Shown here: piece after piece, positions 15,431-22,508 of the stretch
Numbering within the stretch: the first letter of the stretch is position 1
Layout: each line of letters begins with the position of its first letter
IMG/VR virus record: IMGVR_UViG_3300014501_000054
Location: 1 to 31,197 of that record
DNA length: 31,197 bases
Strand: one strand, 5' to 3'
Source of the DNA: a virus
The notes under the pieces: model-generated
Database searches by the model: none
Seen by the model: only the letters and a program-made list of their open reading frames with translations
What the model was told of the DNA's origin: nothing
Translations under genes and position numbers: made by a program

Positions 15431-15529
15431 TCATCGGATCTTCCGCTTTTTCCGGGGGGACCGCTTCGCGCCGTTCCCTACCCGCCCCAGGTTCTTGCCG
15501 GTCTGCGCTTGGATCTGCCAGCTCTTCAT
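15431..15529 (-). CDS. Possible small basic ORF between secreted protein and capsid genes
   Basis: From ATG 15529 this frame gives 32 residues ending in the basic sequence KRSPRKKRKIR. The same frame is open upstream to 15631 and reads as plausible protein (REPEIAAERLAADPKATPKL), but that part has no ATG, GTG or TTG; an ATA at 15613 is the only near-start. The rest of the 15375-15638 gap shows nothing else except an inverted repeat. It may be a real small protein, a degraded gene, or one with a damaged start. Confidence 0.35.
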   Translation of the reverse strand: MKSWQIQAQTGKNLGRVGNGAKRSPRKKRKIR

Positions 15530-15591
15530 CCGGCGAAATAGTTTGGGAGTCGCCTTTGGATCTGCCGCCAGCCGCTCCGCCGCTATCTCAG

Positions 15592-15647
15592 GCTCTCTGC
15601 TTGGTGCAACTATGCCTTTACCGAACGCTTGTCAAACCTCAGAGAGC
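15592..15647. repeat. 8-bp perfect inverted repeat at end of secreted-protein gene
   Basis: GCTCTCTG at 15592-15599 and CAGAGAGC at 15640-15647 are exact reverse complements separated by 40 bases. They span the stop codon of the gene ending at 15639. No T tract follows on the coding strand, so this is not a standard terminator. It could form a long-loop hairpin before the capsid gene and affect message stability; this is inference, and the arms are short enough to occur by chance. Confidence 0.3.
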
Positions 15648-16016
15648 GGGGCTCACCGTGAGATTGAAGGCCGCACTCGATATGAGCACCCCCGATCCCC
15701 ACTGCGCAACGAGTTGCAGTTGGTAGGCGCCGGCGGTAGGGAAATCCGTTGCGAGAGTAGTGTAGGTTGCACTCGTCCCACCGTTGGCGACCGTCGCTGT
15801 GACCACATGGCGCACACTGATTGGCGAGATGATTACGAGGGTGACCGTTGCCCCAGTTAAATTTACCGGCGGCTGGGTCGCGGTGTTCGGGGTGATGTTG
15901 AGGACGACGCCCTTCGCCCCGGCGACATAGACCTGTTGCTGCTGGGCCGCGAACGTCGGAAAAGCGAGGAGCAGGGCGAGCGGAATTGAGAAGCCAAGTC
16001 TTTTGAGAGTTTTCAT
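15639..16016 (-). CDS. Exported Ig-like (BppU-N-like) protein with Sec signal peptide
   Basis: A 125-residue product from ATG 16016, overlapping the upstream stop as TGATG. The N-terminus MKTLKRLGFSIPLALLLAF, then PTFA before AQQQQ, is a textbook signal peptide: two Lys and an Arg, hydrophobic core, and a likely signal-peptidase-I site after Ala23. The mature part (VNLTGATVTLVI, ATYTTLATDFPTAGAYQLQL) has the 'dLtGatv.f.i...g...y...t...pG.Y.l.' pattern of the beta-sandwich N-domain seen in phage baseplate-upper-like proteins. An exported phage protein directly before the capsid gene is unusual. Function unknown; cell-surface display or periplasmic assembly are possibilities. Confidence 0.7.
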   Translation of the reverse strand: MKTLKRLGFSIPLALLLAFPTFAAQQQQVYVAGAKGVVLNITPNTATQPPVNLTGATVTLVIISPISVRHVVTATVANGGTSATYTTLATDFPTAGAYQLQLVAQWGSGVLISSAAFNLTVSPAL

Positions 16017-19000
16017 CAGGGCATCCTCGCTTCAAGATATATCCTCGGGTAGATCGGCATCGTCAAAGGCTCGATTGGCCACAGCGCGGGGTCTTCGTAG
16101 ACCGTCGGATAGAGGGGCATCGTGAGATTGATTATTGCCGGCGTCGGCAAGGAGGTCGGCACGGCAGATCCCGTGATCGAGCCGCCTCCATGGATGAGTC
16201 CAACGATGTAGGCCCAAATCCTTCGCAGCGTTGAGATAAGGCCACCGCTCTGGAGTGACGCAGAGCGGTTCAAGGATACGCCGCGCACCGCAGACACCTG
16301 CCCGCCTTCTCCGAACGAAACCGCGCGCATAGCTTGGGCTGTACGCGCCGCCGAGATCGCACCTCCTTTCACGACCGCAGCCGACTTAGGCACGGCAACC
16401 GCTCGCGCGGCGCTCATGCCGCCACCAAGTCCAATGATTGATGCCGAAACCGAAATGAGACTACTTACCGATACAGTCGCGGACACTACCCCGCCCCTTA
16501 TGATCGACGCGGCCCGCGAAATAGTTGTGGCGAAGCTCGATGATATCAAGCCGCCTTTCACGACCGACGCGGACCTCGATACCGATGCCGCACGCGATCC
16601 AGCTATTGTTCCACCCTTCGAGACCGAGCCCGAACGCGCTACCGCCTCCTGACTTGATCCCATGATACTTCCGCCCTTGGAAATCGTCGCACTGCGAATA
16701 GCCGAAATTACAGCGCTCGCTGCTACGCTGCCGCCCTTCGCGATTGTCGCAGCGACAGCAATCACGCTACCTACGATCACGGATGCCACGATCGATCCCC
16801 CTTTGCTGATAGCTCCGCTGACTCCCGCTAAGACTGCTCGGGCAGCCGATAGTGTCCCACCTTTCGAAATGTTAGCCGAACGCGCGACAGTTTCCGTACC
16901 GGCACCCGCGACGGAGCCGCCTTTCGAAATGGAGCCCGCGCGCGTAAGAGTTTCAGCGCTCGAAGTTCCGACCACGCCACCTTGGGCGACCGATGCGTTG
17001 CGTGCGAATGACTTCTGAGAAGAGCCTACGATCGATCCGCCCTTCACAACCGCAGCGCTGCGAGCAATCGCTCCTATACTTTGCGAACTGGTAATCGTGC
17101 CGCCTTTAACGACACTTGCAGATACCGGGACTCTCGGCGCTCTCGATCCTGTGACCGTACCGCCGCCCGCAACCGCCAGAGACGCTGGAGTAAAGTCTAC
17201 CATCTCCCATACGTCTTCAACTTGCGCTGTGCCAGCGCCAACTCCTGTATTTTGAACTCCTATCTGAGAGCTTGCAGCCGTAAGATTTGTGTAGGTCGGG
17301 GTAGATAAGGCGCTACTATAGAAAGCATCGCTGGCAGTCGCATTAATGGCAGTTACGGTGTTGACGCCATTAAAACGTGGAAAGATGTTGATCCCTTTTG
17401 AAGTAGACCACGATGACTTGGCGACTATCGAAGTCTGCGCTGCGTTGATCGTATCTTGCGGCGCGATAATTCCAGTGCCTTCGGTCCCGCTGCCAGCGGC
17501 TCCGAAAGAGCCGAGGTTCATGCTCTGAATCGCGCTCGCCGTAGTTGTACTGACGTTATTAGTTGCGTTGAACGGAGTCTCGGACAGAAGGTTGTAAGCG
17601 GTAGTGCCGCTGCTCTTAGTCCACGCATCGTAGGTCGGCGTTCCTGAGACTCCCTGCCGCGCGATGATGTAGCCGGGGCCGGGGTAGCGGTCGGAGCGGA
17701 CAACTACATCGTCGAACCACAGATTCCCCGAAGTACTAGAGCCGTTAGTCAGAACACCGAGAGATATGTTTCTTAAATTGACGGTGCCTGTATTGGTAGC
17801 ACTGTTGGTATAGACTACTAAGCCGTTAAGTCTTACCTCAACCGCGCCATTGCTCGATGTCGTTCCAGCTACACACTTTACCTCCAGCGGTTCCCAGGTG
17901 TTCGAGGGAACCGTAAAAGTACCTAGCGTACCAGTTAAACTTCGTACACCTAAAGTGATAGTGCCGGTAGAATCCGTTTGCAAGCGCAGCCCACAACTGA
18001 CTTGACTGGACGTATTAAACACCTGGAGAAAAACAAGCTGATTCGTGACAGTGGGGGACACGGCATTCGTATTAAAGTTAAACCCTATATATCCAACTCC
18101 GCCCGAGAAAATAGTCGGACTGTTGGCGAAGGCCGACAACCCCCAGGTAGACTGCTCCGAGTATCCACCGAAGGTTCTCGGCGATGTAACCACGGAAGGC
18201 ACGCCGTTAAGTGTACCCCATTCGCTGAAATCCCCAGTCTCGAAGCCACTCATAAAAACCACGCCCGCCGCATTCGGAGTCGTCGGAGGGTAGCCAGCGC
18301 GGGATAAAGATGCGGCGTTTGAGCTAGTGACCGTTCCGCCCTTTGCTACAGTTCCGCTGACACTGACCGTATTGTACTTGAACGCTGCGACCGCACCTGA
18401 ATTAAGTCCGGTCGTGCTCCAACTGAACGACGGCGTATAAGTACCAGTCGCTGCTGACAATTGGTAAACCACGTCGATAGTAGGAGTCGCCGCGTCGCTA
18501 CCGGTCAACTTGCTCCACAGCGAGCTAGGCACCGTAACCGTCTCGATTGCGGCATGACCTGCGAAAGCGAGAATCAGATCGTAGGCGTTAGTAGTCGCAC
18601 CAGTAGTCGGAGCAACCGAAGTTCCCGTCGCTGCCGCAGCGGTTCCGGTGCCGTCGGTGGTGATGCTTATTCCAAACCATTCTTGAGCTACCGCCGACAC
18701 CGTACCGGCGGTAAAGGCAACTGAGACGGTAGTTCCCGGCGTGACTACGATTGCGGCGAACAACGACGACTGCTGCGCGCCCGCCGTGCTATCTTGCGCG
18801 ATCTTGGTCCACGTCGCGCCCATGCCAGTAACAGACGGCGCTCCCAGGATTCCCGAATCCTGAACCTCGACTGTTACGAGATTGGCGGCGGTAGTAGTAG
18901 CTGGGAAGGTTAGCGTGATCGGACTTACGGCGTTATTAACAACCGCGCTAGATTGAACGAAGTTCGTTGCCGCTTCAAGAGCTACAACTGCCGCTCCATC

Positions 19001-19669
19001 GCCCGTCGCTGTTGTCCACGAGAACGAAGGGTTGAAACTGCCGGTGCTCGTAGCAATCTGATAGCTGGCAGCATCCGCAAAAATAGTCGTTGATGGCGCT
19101 GCGCCGTTCAACCCGTTCCAAGGACTTGACGGCGAAGCGATTGTACCAGTAGCCCCCGCTATCGGGCCAACGCCTACCGCCCCAACAATAAGATCGTTGG
19201 CGTAGGTAGTAGTGATACTCCCGGTCGCTTGAGACGTTGCGCCCGAAGCCGCGTTGCCGCTATTTGAGCCATCAGCAACTAGCGGCGATGCAACGCCCGA
19301 GAATTCTATAAGCTGTGCGCTGCTCGCAGCGCTGGAAATGGTGATCGTCGTAGAGGTGCCAGGCGTGACGACGATCCCGGCGAAAATCCAGACCCTCACG
19401 GCCCCGCTAAGCGATCCTGAATCACGCAGCGTTGTCCAGGTAGCGCCCATCCCCGATATCGAAGCCGTTCTAATGCCACCCATATAGACGATGGCGATGA
19501 CCACGTTTCCGGCTGTGGTATTAACGCCGAAAGTAGGATTAGGACTGCCCGAAGCAACGTTCGCTACCGTCGTCTGCTGAACGAATCCTACGGCGGCAAA
19601 CGCCGTGCGCGGTACCATGATAAGTATCGCGCACAGGAGTAACCAAAAGGTATAACGGACCGCGCGCAT
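16016..19669 (-). CDS. Very large exported multidomain repeat protein
   Basis: A 1217-residue product. I chose ATG 19669 over the adjacent TTG 19672. Residues 1-24 (RYTFWLLLCAILIMVP, ending RTAFA before AVGF) form a Sec signal with a good cleavage site. Two similar beta domains follow (about 25-230 and 235-430; both contain 'GMGATWT' and an '(A/V)YDLI' or 'ANDLIVG' strand). A single repeat unit (about 432-455) comes next, then a LamG/concanavalin-like domain starting near FMSGFETGDFSEWG, a further region to about 824, sixteen or so 20-22-residue repeats, and a tail with LTMPLYP and LTMPIYP duplicated. Domain types suggest glycan binding. It could be a fibre, a surface adhesin or a decoy. No close family recognised. 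Confidence 0.72.
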   Translation of the reverse strand: MRAVRYTFWLLLCAILIMVPRTAFAAVGFVQQTTVANVASGSPNPTFGVNTTAGNVVIAIVYMGGIRTASISGMGATWTTLRDSGSLSGAVRVWIFAGIVVTPGTSTTITISSAASSAQLIEFSGVASPLVADGSNSGNAASGATSQATGSITTTYANDLIVGAVGVGPIAGATGTIASPSSPWNGLNGAAPSTTIFADAASYQIATSTGSFNPSFSWTTATGDGAAVVALEAATNFVQSSAVVNNAVSPITLTFPATTTAANLVTVEVQDSGILGAPSVTGMGATWTKIAQDSTAGAQQSSLFAAIVVTPGTTVSVAFTAGTVSAVAQEWFGISITTDGTGTAAAATGTSVAPTTGATTNAYDLILAFAGHAAIETVTVPSSLWSKLTGSDAATPTIDVVYQLSAATGTYTPSFSWSTTGLNSGAVAAFKYNTVSVSGTVAKGGTVTSSNAASLSRAGYPPTTPNAAGVVFMSGFETGDFSEWGTLNGVPSVVTSPRTFGGYSEQSTWGLSAFANSPTIFSGGVGYIGFNFNTNAVSPTVTNQLVFLQVFNTSSQVSCGLRLQTDSTGTITLGVRSLTGTLGTFTVPSNTWEPLEVKCVAGTTSSNGAVEVRLNGLVVYTNSATNTGTVNLRNISLGVLTNGSSTSGNLWFDDVVVRSDRYPGPGYIIARQGVSGTPTYDAWTKSSGTTAYNLLSETPFNATNNVSTTTASAIQSMNLGSFGAAGSGTEGTGIIAPQDTINAAQTSIVAKSSWSTSKGINIFPRFNGVNTVTAINATASDAFYSSALSTPTYTNLTAASSQIGVQNTGVGAGTAQVEDVWEMVDFTPASLAVAGGGTVTGSRAPRVPVSASVVKGGTITSSQSIGAIARSAAVVKGGSIVGSSQKSFARNASVAQGGVVGTSSAETLTRAGSISKGGSVAGAGTETVARSANISKGGTLSAARAVLAGVSGAISKGGSIVASVIVGSVIAVAATIAKGGSVAASAVISAIRSATISKGGSIMGSSQEAVARSGSVSKGGTIAGSRAASVSRSASVVKGGLISSSFATTISRAASIIRGGVVSATVSVSSLISVSASIIGLGGGMSAARAVAVPKSAAVVKGGAISAARTAQAMRAVSFGEGGQVSAVRGVSLNRSASLQSGGLISTLRRIWAYIVGLIHGGGSITGSAVPTSLPTPAIINLTMPLYPTVYEDPALWPIEPLTMPIYPRIYLEARMP
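16165..17195 (-). repeat. Tandem 20-22-residue coding repeats (KGG repeats)
   Basis: Within the large exported protein, about 16 consecutive units follow the consensus A-S-(V/I)-x-K-G-G-x-(I/V)-x-x-S-x(6)-R-S. Examples are ASVVKGGTITSSQSIGAIAR, GSVSKGGTIAGSRAASVSRS and ATISKGGSIMGSSQEAVARS. Unit length is mostly 20 residues (60 bases), sometimes 21 or 22. Units are similar but not identical, so the repeats are old rather than recent copies. The alternation of short strands and glycine turns suggests a beta-solenoid or trimeric fibre shaft. Confidence 0.85.
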
Positions 19670-19672
19670 CAA

Positions 19673-20641
19673 TTATCCGGCAGTCGAAGTTACAGTTCCC
19701 GTCACATTAATTGTATACCCGGCGGCGATCGGAGCGGCCGTGAAGGTCGCCTCACCTAGAAGCTGCCCGTAGGTCGTGCCCGCGAGCACGTTGCTGTTTG
19801 TCACCAAGATGCCCTGCAAAGTCACAGTCGCATTGCCGGTGAAGACTGCGACCGAGCCTGAGTTGGTTGTGCTGCCAGAAGAAACCGCGCCGCCGACAAA
19901 CTGTGGCCGCGTAGCGTTCGTTACTTGCGTGCTCGTAACTTCAGCGGAACCAGTCCAGCCGTTTGAAGCGAGCGTGTCAGTGATCGCGAACGTGGGTGCG
20001 CTCGCTCCGTAAAACAGACTGACATACATCTTCGAGGCGATGTAGTTGTAGGCCGCCGTGATCGCGTTCGCGTTGGGTCCACCACTGGTGAAGCTGAGCA
20101 GGAACGCGCCTGTCGTATAGGTGAACGTGCTGGTGCTGGCGGTGAAATTCGTGCAAGTGCCAGTGCAGATCATGCCGCCCTTGCCGTTGTCGGTGAACGT
20201 CCCGGTATAGCTCGCGATCGTGAAGCTCACCGTGCCGGGAACGATTAACGACGTTTGTCCGGTCGCGGCCTGGTCTTGTAGCAGAGTTCCCGTCACGGCG
20301 GTCGCCGAACCGGCAGTGTTGCCATCGGCTTCGGCGGAGACAGGGACGCCGTTCAACAGGGTGCTGTTGATATACAAGTTCGCGCCCTGCGTCGTCACCA
20401 TGTTGTGAGTATCGCGAGTCCAAGCCAAGTGACGATCGCGGTCGAAAGCTTCAACATGAAACTTGAAACCGAGTCGCGAGTGGACGCTGGCTTGACGCTG
20501 AACGCCGAGGCCACGATCTACGCTTACCGCGCTTGCGTTGCCGACCTCGGCCGAAACCTGCGCACGCAAGGGCATCAGATGCAGGAGGCTTAGAGAGACA
20601 ATGAGCGCGACGATCAAGCCGGTAATGGTCCGATTTTTCAT
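19673..20641 (-). CDS. Exported beta-rich phage structural-like protein with signal peptide
   Basis: A 322-residue product from ATG 20641 with GGAGAGACCCCTCAC upstream. It ends in TAA directly followed by TTGATG of the next gene. The N-terminus (MKNRTITGLIVALIVSLSLL, then HLMPLRAQVSA) is a Sec signal or signal anchor. A short basic region containing HMVxx-like 'THNMVTTQGANLYINSTLL' follows, then Thr/Gly/Ser-rich beta domains. The C-terminal part (NATRPQFVGGAVSS, then GSVAVFTGNATVTLQGILVT and TTYGQLLGEATF) matches a beta module common in phage virion proteins ('...RP.i.f..a......v.......a.v.l.gi.i'). So a virion-type domain is joined to an export signal. Location in the finished particle or in the host envelope is unresolved. 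Confidence 0.68.
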   Translation of the reverse strand: MKNRTITGLIVALIVSLSLLHLMPLRAQVSAEVGNASAVSVDRGLGVQRQASVHSRLGFKFHVEAFDRDRHLAWTRDTHNMVTTQGANLYINSTLLNGVPVSAEADGNTAGSATAVTGTLLQDQAATGQTSLIVPGTVSFTIASYTGTFTDNGKGGMICTGTCTNFTASTSTFTYTTGAFLLSFTSGGPNANAITAAYNYIASKMYVSLFYGASAPTFAITDTLASNGWTGSAEVTSTQVTNATRPQFVGGAVSSGSTTNSGSVAVFTGNATVTLQGILVTNSNVLAGTTYGQLLGEATFTAAPIAAGYTINVTGTVTSTAG

Positions 20642-20655
20642 GTGAGGGGTCTCTC

Positions 20656-21408
20656 CTACCGTACGTTTCGCAGACTGCGAAGCGTCTGAGCTTTGTGGGC
20701 GTTATAGTCTTTCTGCTCCAAAGTGCCGACATCCTTCGGTGCGCCGCCGCCGCCATCACCAGCCGGGGCGGGACTGCGGGGCCCGGTCCCCCGAGGGGTA
20801 GGACCACCGCCGCCTCCCCCGCCACCGCCAGCAGGCGCAGCAGCCTTGAAGAGATTGGGCTTCTCGGCTTTGAACGCCTCAACAGCCTCGCGGGCACCGG
20901 CGACCTGACCGGAATCGGTTACTTGGACGGTCTCGCGCTTGATGAGAGTGACGAGGTCGGGATCTAAGATACCAGCGGCGGCGGCAGCCTCGCGGATCGC
21001 ACCGTCGATGGTCTGTGCTCGGCGCGCGGTGCGTTCGGTATCGAGTTCTTTTTTGGTATTCTCGTAGAGGGTCTTGAATTCGCCTTTTTCGACGGACGCT
21101 TTGTCGTCGCTGTCTTTTTTCTCTTTCGACAGGCGATCGCGCTCGGCTTCGACAGCGATTCGCTTGGTGCGCTCACTCGCAGATTCGCCGCGGATCTTCT
21201 GGATGTATTCCTGAGCTGCTTTCGGCAACTTGGCGATATCCACCTCGCCGCTCTCAGCGGCTGGCGGCGCTCCGCCTCCGCCTGCGGGTGCGCCACCGCC
21301 GGCAGGAGGATCGCCGCCAGCTCCTCCTCCCCCACCACCTTCGCCTTCGCCCTCAAGCAGCAACATCCGTCGGTCCAACTCTCTACCGAAGAAGCCTTGT
21401 ATGAACAT
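20656..21408 (-). CDS. Capsid scaffolding protein (GP20/DUF4355-like)
   Basis: Start chosen at ATG 21408, which has AAGGGAGAGAAGG just upstream; a TTG 69 bases further up would overlap the previous gene. The 250-residue product has Gly/Pro-rich low-complexity ends (about 19-52 and 193-225) and a charged coiled-coil centre (about 65-125: SERTKRIAVEAERDRLSKEK). It then has AIREAAAAAGILDPDLVTLI and EAFKAEKPNLFK, the closing pattern of phage scaffold proteins. Scaffold proteins shape the procapsid and leave before packaging. No protease domain is visible in it. The capsid gene would be expected next, but three export-signal genes intervene. Confidence 0.75.
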   Translation of the reverse strand: MFIQGFFGRELDRRMLLLEGEGEGGGGGGAGGDPPAGGGAPAGGGGAPPAAESGEVDIAKLPKAAQEYIQKIRGESASERTKRIAVEAERDRLSKEKKDSDDKASVEKGEFKTLYENTKKELDTERTARRAQTIDGAIREAAAAAGILDPDLVTLIKRETVQVTDSGQVAGAREAVEAFKAEKPNLFKAAAPAGGGGGGGGGPTPRGTGPRSPAPAGDGGGGAPKDVGTLEQKDYNAHKAQTLRSLRNVR

Positions 21409-21430
21409 CCTTCTCTCCCTTATTCGACTA

Positions 21431-21739
21431 TCAGTCGAAATATATCCAGACTTCGTGATTGGCGTCAGTGTCGACAAAGTTCACCAGCAGGTACTGACCC
21501 GACTCGACAGCTATGCCGTTTGGCACCGCCAGTGTGTCTGTCCCTGCGGCCGACGCTTTCATATGCGCGATCTCGTCGCCGTTCGTAGTAGCGTTGTTCT
21601 GCGGGGCGACCCAGACCGCAGCATCGAGAGCCGCGACGCCAGCCACGCCTTTAATGGCGACCACTAGCCCCGAACTTTGGAGTTGCGCGCTCGCCGCGAT
21701 CCCCGCCCCGCTAGCTGTTAGTTTGATTGGTAGCGCCAT
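21431..21739 (-). CDS. Small beta-rich protein, possible capsid decoration protein
   Basis: Two adjacent ATG codons (21742 and 21739) follow GGAGGTGG. I prefer 21739 for spacing, giving 102 residues. It overlaps the end of the biotinyl-domain gene by about 30 bases. The sequence (LTASGAGIAASAQLQSSGLV, ALDAAVWVAPQNNATTNGDE, GQYLLVNFVDTDANHEVWIY) is hydrophobic and strand-rich with no cysteine. It fits the general look of head-decoration or stabilising proteins, and its gene lies directly before the scaffold. No family is recognised with certainty. Confidence 0.6.
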   Translation of the reverse strand: MALPIKLTASGAGIAASAQLQSSGLVVAIKGVAGVAALDAAVWVAPQNNATTNGDEIAHMKASAAGTDTLAVPNGIAVESGQYLLVNFVDTDANHEVWIYFD

Positions 21740-21947
21740 CATCCACCTCCGCCAGAACTTGTCCGCGATTCACTACTTGTCCAAGACGTACCTTGAAACT
21801 CAGCCGACCCGCAGCCGGCGTTCTCACCTCGTTCATCATCTTCATGCTCTCGATGCCGAGGATTTTGTCCCCGACCGCGACCTGAGCGCCGTCCTCGCGC
21901 AAAAAGAGCTGTATCGAACCTGTCATTGGGGACTTGATTTGAATCAC
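21711..21947 (-). CDS. Stand-alone biotinyl (BCCP-like) domain protein
   Basis: A 78-residue product from a GTG start at 21947, overlapping the upstream stop as GTGA. The whole chain is one biotinyl/lipoyl-fold domain: KSPMTGSIQLFLREDG (residues 5-20), AVGDKILGIESMKMMNEV (24-41), TPAAGRLSFKVRLGQVVNRG (43-62), QVLAEVDDG (63-71). Lys36 lies in ESMKM, the biotin-attachment motif recognised by biotin protein ligase; lipoyl domains have a DK(A/V) motif instead. The Pro-Gly pairs on both sides and the 'G..V..G..L' turns are all kept, so the domain should fold. No carboxylase or carboxyltransferase gene is nearby. Modification by the host ligase is inferred. The role in a phage head operon is unknown. 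Confidence 0.88.
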   Translation of the reverse strand: MIQIKSPMTGSIQLFLREDGAQVAVGDKILGIESMKMMNEVRTPAAGRLSFKVRLGQVVNRGQVLAEVDDGATNQTNS

Positions 21948-22246
21948 ACTAGGTCGCGCGTTTTCTCTCTAAAGTTGACGTTCACCGTCGGCGGTCCACC
22001 TTGGATCTCGATGATCAGTCCTTCTTCGGCCTCGCACCCAATCACGAACGATCCTGTAAAAATGGACGGCTGATACCAGAGGCTCCGCCCGCGTCCATTG
22101 CTCACCCGGAGTCTCCCCCAGCCGCCCATAATCTCGACCGAGTACAGCTCGCAGGTCCGACGGGCTACGTGGAAGACGCCGACATCATCGATCGTTACCG
22201 ATCGCATGAGGCTTCCGGGCCCGGCCGGTGTGAACAACTCAGTCAC
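21944..22246 (-). CDS. Beta-rich head-region protein, relative of the 22498-23028 product
   Basis: A 100-residue product from a GTG start at 22246, overlapping the preceding gene by 8 bases and the biotinyl gene by 4. Its C-terminal two-thirds (CELYSVEIMGGWGRLRVSNG, WYQPSIFTGSFVIG, EGLIIEIQGGPPTVNVNF) align by eye with the flanks of the 176-residue protein two genes upstream (GLLRGIACTHAG, FDAGFHHGLSIAVAGGTPSV). Both share '.GL.I...GG.P.V.v.'. This looks like a compact beta-sandwich found in phage accessory head proteins. Function unknown; it may be a capsid-bound decoration protein and a candidate partner for the biotinyl protein. Confidence 0.62.
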   Translation of the reverse strand: MTELFTPAGPGSLMRSVTIDDVGVFHVARRTCELYSVEIMGGWGRLRVSNGRGRSLWYQPSIFTGSFVIGCEAEEGLIIEIQGGPPTVNVNFREKTRDLV

Positions 22247-22508
22247 CGAACATCACCCGTTTCCCCATCTCCAACAAATAGAGCTTTTCAGCCCGCGTCA
22301 GATTGTTAGTAACCGTCGCCCATTCGCATTCGTGGTTCTTGTCGGGGTAACTCTGAATCACGACCAAGACTTGCTTGGCGCCCGGAAAATCCTTCTCTAA
22401 ATTCCGATAGAGCCTGGCCAGCGTCGCGTGGACCCCATGCTGCCCGTCGATCGCGTGCAACTTCACAACCTTGCCCGGCTTTCGATGTGCTTTTTGTTTA
22501 GTCGCCAT
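22239..22508 (-). CDS. Hypothetical small basic protein
   Basis: An 89-residue product from ATG 22508, overlapping the preceding gene by 11 bases and the next by 8. The start is very basic (ATKQKAHRKPGKVVKLHA); the middle is helical (HATLARLYRNLEKDFPGAKQ), followed by strands (VLVVIQSYPD, CEWATVTNNL) and a helix (TRAEKLYLLEMGKRVM). The alternation suggests a small alpha-beta fold. No family recognised. It lies in the tightly coupled block between portal and scaffold. Confidence 0.62.
   Translation of the reverse strand: MATKQKAHRKPGKVVKLHAIDGQHGVHATLARLYRNLEKDFPGAKQVLVVIQSYPDKNHECEWATVTNNLTRAEKLYLLEMGKRVMFGD

Noticed and set aside
16416-17018. Plus-strand frames across the repeat region
   Set aside because: They repeat with the same 60-base period because they mirror the KGG array on the minus strand. 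No sign of independent coding.
16165-17195. CRISPR-like or satellite DNA array
   Set aside because: Units are coding repeats of 20-22 codons without separated identical repeats and variable spacers, and they stay in one open frame.
21409-21477. TTG start for the scaffold gene at 21477
   Set aside because: ATG 21408 has AAGGGAGAGAAGG directly upstream, and the TTG start would overlap the preceding gene by about 47 bases.
21711-21947. Lipoyl domain instead of biotinyl domain
   Set aside because: The attachment site reads ESMKM, the biotin type; lipoyl domains have DK(A/V) with acidic neighbours.
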